Assembly (NCBI RefSeq): GCF_040676675.1
Contig: NZ_JBFAPK010000005.1
Coordinates: 1 to 64,000, forward strand
DNA length: 64,000 bases
Direction: 5' to 3'
Source: JBFAPK01 sp040676675
Lineage (GTDB): Bacteria > Actinomycetota > Actinomycetes > Mycobacteriales > Micromonosporaceae
The notes below the pieces were generated by a model. That model ran no database searches, was not told the origin of the DNA, and saw only the letters and a list, made by a program, of their open reading frames with translations. The number at the start of each line of letters is the position of its first letter. Within the stretch, counting starts at the first letter, position 1. The position numbers were made by a program, and so were the translations under genes. Shown here piece by piece: positions 60,864 through 64,000 of this stretch.

Positions 60864-61991
60864 TCAGGCGGCCGCGGCGTCGTCCAGGGCCGCGGTCAGG
60901 TCGGCGACCAGGTCGGCCGGGTCCTCGATGCCGCAGGAGAGCCGGACGAAGCCGGGCGCCGTGTCGTCGCCCCACTGGGCCCGCCGGTCCGCGCTGGTGT
61001 GCAGCCCGCCGAAGGAGGTGGCCGCGAAGATCAGCCGCGAGGCGCGCAGGAACCGGGTCACCCGCCCGGCGCTGCCCAGGTCGAACGAGACGATCCCGGG
61101 AATGCGACGCATCTGACCGCTCGCGACCGGGTACGCCGGGTCGTCGGCCAGGCCGGGCCAGCGTACGGCCGCGACGTCGGTACGGTCGCGCAGCGCCCGG
61201 GCCACGGCCTCGGCGTTGGCCGACTGGCGGGCCAGCCGCAGGTCCAGTGTGGCCAGCGACCGGTGCGCGAGCCAGGCGTCGAAGGCGCCCGGTACCGACC
61301 CGGTGGTGGTCCGCCAGTCCCGGGCCGCCTGGAGCAGCTCCGCCGAGCGGGTGGCCAGGTAGCCGAGCAGCAGGTCCGAGTGGCCGGTCAGCGCCTTGGT
61401 ACCGGACGCGACCACCAGGTCGGCGCCGAAATCGAGCGGGCGCTGGCCCAGCGGCGTGGCGGCCGTGTTGTCCACGGCGAGCAGCGCGCCGGCGGCGTGC
61501 GCGGCGGCGGCCAGCCCGGCGACGTCGCAGACGTCCAGTCCCGGGTTCGCCGGCGTCTCCACCAGCACCAGGCGCACGCCGTCGAGCGACGGGTACGGCC
61601 CGGCCGTCGGTACGAACCGCGCGGTCACCCCGATCGAGGCGAGCGTGGACGTGGCGAACGCCCGGACGGGAAAGTAACCGTCGGCGGGAAGCAGCACCGT
61701 GTCGCCCGGCCGGAGCACGGCGAGGAGCAGTCCCGTGATCGCCGCCTGCCCGGAGGCGAAGACGAGGGTCTCCCCGCCCTCCAACTCGCCGATCGCCGCC
61801 TCCAGCAGCCGCCGGGTCGGGTTGTCCGGCCGGCCGTACCCGTTGGGGCTCGCCTCCGGCCCGCGCTCCGGATCCAGGTGGTACGGGGCCGCGAAGACCG
61901 GCCCGGGCAGGAACGGCTCCCCGGTACGCGGCTCCGGCAGCCCGGCGTGCACGCAACGCGTACCGTCGCCGTAGCTCGGCTCGTCGGACAT
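60864..61991 (-). CDS. Cys/Met metabolism PLP-dependent enzyme (cystathionine gamma-lyase-like)
   Basis: 375 aa from ATG at 61991 with GAGGAGGTACGG upstream. TRCVHAGLPEPRTGEPFLPGPVFAAPYHL, YGRPDNPTRRLLEAAIGELEGGE, FASGQAAITGLLLA, and the PLP lysine in VVASGTKALTGHSDLLLGYL. Fold type I, consistent with CGL/CGS/MetB. It could be gamma-lyase or synthase; the sequence does not decide. Preceded by three 15-bp repeats shared with the gpsA stop region. Confidence 0.88.
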   Translation of the reverse strand: MSDEPSYGDGTRCVHAGLPEPRTGEPFLPGPVFAAPYHLDPERGPEASPNGYGRPDNPTRRLLEAAIGELEGGETLVFASGQAAITGLLLAVLRPGDTVLLPADGYFPVRAFATSTLASIGVTARFVPTAGPYPSLDGVRLVLVETPANPGLDVCDVAGLAAAAHAAGALLAVDNTAATPLGQRPLDFGADLVVASGTKALTGHSDLLLGYLATRSAELLQAARDWRTTTGSVPGAFDAWLAHRSLATLDLRLARQSANAEAVARALRDRTDVAAVRWPGLADDPAYPVASGQMRRIPGIVSFDLGSAGRVTRFLRASRLIFAATSFGGLHTSADRRAQWGDDTAPGFVRLSCGIEDPADLVADLTAALDDAAAA

Positions 61992-61996
61992 CCGTA

Positions 61997-62043
61997 CCTC
62001 CTCGGTCACGGCCTCCTCGGTCACGGCACCTCCTCGGTCACGG
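61997..62043. repeat. Three 15-bp repeats between gpsA and the PLP-enzyme gene
   Basis: CCTCCTCGGTCACGG occurs at 61997-62011, 62012-62026 and 62029-62043. On the minus strand each carries a GAGGAGG, so they multiply the ribosome-binding sequence ahead of the PLP-enzyme start at 61991. Confidence 0.8.
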
Positions 62044-62045
62044 CG

Positions 62046-63044
62046 TCACTCCGGCTTCGGCGAGCGCGCCAGCAGCGCCGCCATCGCCACCTCCGGCTTG
62101 ACGCCCTCGTGGCAGACCAGCTCGACCTGCTCGGTGATCGGCATCTCGACCCCGTGCCGGCGGGCCAGGTCCCGGATCGACAGGCAGCTCTTCACGCCCT
62201 CGGCGGTCTGCCGGGTGGCGACCTGCGCCTGCTCCAGCGTCTCGCCCCGGCCCAGGTGCTCGCCGAAGGTGCGGTTGCGCGACAGCGGCGAGGAGCAGCT
62301 GGCGACCAGGTCGCCCATGCCGGCGAGGCCGGCGAAGGTGAGCGGGTCGGCGCCGAGCGCCACGCCGAGCCGGGCGGTCTCCGCCAGCCCGCGCGTGATC
62401 AGCGTGGCCTTGGTGTTGTCGCCCAGCCCCATCGCGGTCGCCATCCCGTACGCGAGCGCGATGACGTTCTTGACCGCCCCGCCCAGCTCGCAGCCGATCA
62501 CGTCGTCGTTGGTGTACGGCCGCAGGTACGGCGTGGTGATCGCCCGCTGCACCTGGATCGCGCGCGCGTCGTCGGTGCAGGCGACCACGGTGGCCGTCGG
62601 CTGCTCACGGGCGATCTCCGGGGCCAGGTTGGGGCCGGAGATCACCACCACCCGCTCGGGCGCGAACCGGGTGGTCTCCATGATCACCTCGCTCATCCGC
62701 TTGGTGGTGCCCAGCTCGATCCCCTTCATCAGCGAGACGAGCGTGACGTCCGGCTCCAGGTAACCGGTCCACTCGGCGAGGTTGCCGCGCAGCGTCTGCG
62801 ACGGTACGGCCAGCACGACGAGTTCGGCCCCGCTGATCGCCTTGGCCGCCTCGCTGGTGGCGGTGACCCGCTCGGGCAACCGGAGCCCGGGCAGGTAGTC
62901 GGGGTTCGTACCGGTGTCCCGGATCTGTGCCGCGACCCGCTCCCGGCGGGCCCAGATCCGTACGTCCCGGCCCGCGTCCGCGAGAATCTTGGCGAAGACG
63001 GTGCCCCAGGAGCCGGCGCCGAGCACCGCTACGTGCCCGTTCAC
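62046..63044 (-). CDS. gpsA: Glycerol-3-phosphate dehydrogenase [NAD(P)+]
   Basis: 332 aa. Rossmann motif AVLGAGSWGTVFAKILADAGRDV, then VISGPNLAPEIAREQPTATVVA, CELGGAVKNVIALAYGMATAMGLGDNTKATLITRG and AGMGDLVASCSSPLSRNRTFG. Makes sn-glycerol-3-phosphate for phospholipids. Overlaps the upstream plsC-like gene by 4 nt, so the two are coupled in the lipid pathway. Confidence 0.97.
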   Translation of the reverse strand: MNGHVAVLGAGSWGTVFAKILADAGRDVRIWARRERVAAQIRDTGTNPDYLPGLRLPERVTATSEAAKAISGAELVVLAVPSQTLRGNLAEWTGYLEPDVTLVSLMKGIELGTTKRMSEVIMETTRFAPERVVVISGPNLAPEIAREQPTATVVACTDDARAIQVQRAITTPYLRPYTNDDVIGCELGGAVKNVIALAYGMATAMGLGDNTKATLITRGLAETARLGVALGADPLTFAGLAGMGDLVASCSSPLSRNRTFGEHLGRGETLEQAQVATRQTAEGVKSCLSIRDLARRHGVEMPITEQVELVCHEGVKPEVAMAALLARSPKPE

Positions 63045-63904
63045 CGCTCACCGCCCGACCGCAGCTCACCGTTCGTCCCCCGGTCGCCGTCCTGACCAGC
63101 GGGCGCCGCGCCGTCCTGACCAGCGGGCGCCGCGCCGTCCTGACCAGCGGGCGCCGCGCCGTCCTGACCAGCGGGCGCCGCGCCGTTCTGGCGGGCCTCG
63201 CCGTTCTGGCGGGCGGGAGACCAGAGCGGTGGCGGGGTGCCGCCACGGATCTCGGCCACCAGGTCGCGCACGTGCAGCATGATCTCCTCGGTCATCTCCT
63301 CGAGCACCTGCCGCGTGTTCGGCGCCCCGGCCCAGCGACGCAGGTCCACCGGCGGTCCGGCGACGACGGTCACCGGGATTCGCGGGCGGAGGCTGAAGCG
63401 CTTGGTCCGGGCGTCGAACATCTCCTGCGCTCCCCAGAGCCCGATCGGGATCACCGGCGCGCCCGTGGCCAGCGCCACCCGGGCCGCCCCGGTCTTGCCG
63501 CGCATGGGCCACAGGTCGGGCTCCCGCGAGGTGGTGCCCTCCGGGTAGATCACCACGGCGCCACCGTCCTTGACGGCGGTGACCAGGGTCTCCAGCGAAC
63601 GGGCCGCGTCGACCGAGCCGCGCTCCACCGGTACCTGTCCGGCCCGGCGCAGGATCGCGCCGACCACCGGCACCCGGAAGACGCTGGCCTTCGCGAGGTA
63701 CTGCGGCCAGCGGCCGGCGTCGTAGATGAAGTGGGCCGAGACGAGCGGGTCGGCGTGCGAGATGTGGTTCGGTACGAGGATGACGCCGCCCGTGCGGGGC
63801 AGGTGCTCCATGCCACGCCAGGTACGCCGGGTCCAGACGGTGAGTATCGGTTTCACCACCGACACCGCGAACCGTCGCGTGAATCCCAGCCTGCGCCGTG
63901 TCAC
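63041..63904 (-). CDS. 1-acyl-sn-glycerol-3-phosphate acyltransferase (PlsC-like)
   Basis: 287 aa. Acyltransferase block I ILVPNHISHADPLVSA (H-x4-D), block II RGSVDAARSL, block III VVIYPEGTTSRE, block IV APVIPIGLWGAQEMF. After residue 240 it ends in a hydrophilic tail of AAPAGQDG repeats. Family normally about 240-260 aa, so the repeat tail is extra. Followed by gpsA; in mycobacteria the same neighbourhood has gpsA and cofC. Confidence 0.92.
   Translation of the reverse strand: MTRRRLGFTRRFAVSVVKPILTVWTRRTWRGMEHLPRTGGVILVPNHISHADPLVSAHFIYDAGRWPQYLAKASVFRVPVVGAILRRAGQVPVERGSVDAARSLETLVTAVKDGGAVVIYPEGTTSREPDLWPMRGKTGAARVALATGAPVIPIGLWGAQEMFDARTKRFSLRPRIPVTVVAGPPVDLRRWAGAPNTRQVLEEMTEEIMLHVRDLVAEIRGGTPPPLWSPARQNGEARQNGAAPAGQDGAAPAGQDGAAPAGQDGAAPAGQDGDRGTNGELRSGGER
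63087..63182 (-). repeat. Four 24-bp tandem repeats in the PlsC-like gene
   Basis: Units at 63087, 63111, 63135 and 63159, nearly identical, encode the eight-residue AAPAGQDG repeat at the C-terminus of the acyltransferase. The unit keeps frame. Two weaker units (QNG-type) precede them in the protein. Confidence 0.92.
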
Positions 63905-64000
63905 GGCTCCTCCTCGTCGCTACCGCGCCGTCACCCGGCGCCACCGCGCCATCCGACGCCCGCAGCGAAATCATGCCTGCTCGCCCCCGGGGCGGCCAGG

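Overview
The window is very GC-rich DNA with many GTG starts, 4-nt stop/start overlaps and a dense minus-strand housekeeping block. It looks like a chromosome segment of an actinomycete, most likely Micromonosporaceae (Micromonospora-like). From memory, the order rimM, KH protein, rpsP ... amidohydrolase, ffh ... glnD, glnB, amt, ftsY, smc ... mutM, rnc ... DUF177, coiled-coil protein, coaD, rsmD ... recG, DAK protein, rpmB ... thiL ... DUF3515, ddl, gpsA follows the Mycobacterium tuberculosis interval around Rv2907c-Rv2983. This is therefore a vertically inherited backbone with accessory genes inserted. I see no rRNA, tRNA, IS transposase, phage or CRISPR locus.

Layout: 1-86 is low-complexity sequence that looks like a poor contig end. 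87-8090 carries ribosome and RNA genes (rimM start, khpA, rpsP), a geranylgeranyl-reductase-type flavoprotein, a DUF402 protein, proS, an amidohydrolase, a Uma2 protein and ffh. 8309-12104 is a NarL-type two-component pair plus a two-gene ABC exporter. 12278-16357 is the nitrogen operon amt-glnB-glnD with a good GlnR box upstream. 16586-18606 holds a phosphotransferase and ftsY. 18782-26540 is a plus-strand accessory block: PhoD phosphatase, MarR regulator with an operator before an MFS pump, universal stress protein, DinB-like protein, and a three-gene set of a small helical WXG100/ESX-like protein, a protein with a calpain-like cysteine protease domain, and an unknown protein. 26629-31312 has a large secreted subtilase, a possible chagasin-like protein and a HAD phosphatase. 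31322-43502 contains smc, a coiled-coil protein, a secreted CAP protein, a GH114-like lipoprotein, mutM, rnc, plsX, rpmF, DUF177, a SepIVA-like protein, coaD and rsmD. 44401-53768 holds an LPxTG surface protein, recG, a DAK/FakA-like protein, rpmB, a methyltransferase, a GNAT, thiL, a stand-alone Lrp ligand domain and DUF3515. 53810-63904 holds an antiporter, ddl, an XRE/DUF397 pair with small genes, a ROK kinase, a lipoprotein, a Cys/Met PLP enzyme, gpsA and plsC.

The least expected structure is a 58-bp palindromic element present four times (1090, 8224, 30117, 50153). Its arms are 16 bp, its spacer is exactly 26 nt in every copy, and each copy lies at the 3' end of a minus-strand gene. In one copy the element supplies the last codons and the stop of the gene. 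The window also carries an unusual number of short tandem repeats (15-35 bp units), several touching stop codons and several inside coding sequence. Together these make the intergenic and C-terminal sequence of this chromosome unusually rich in repeats.
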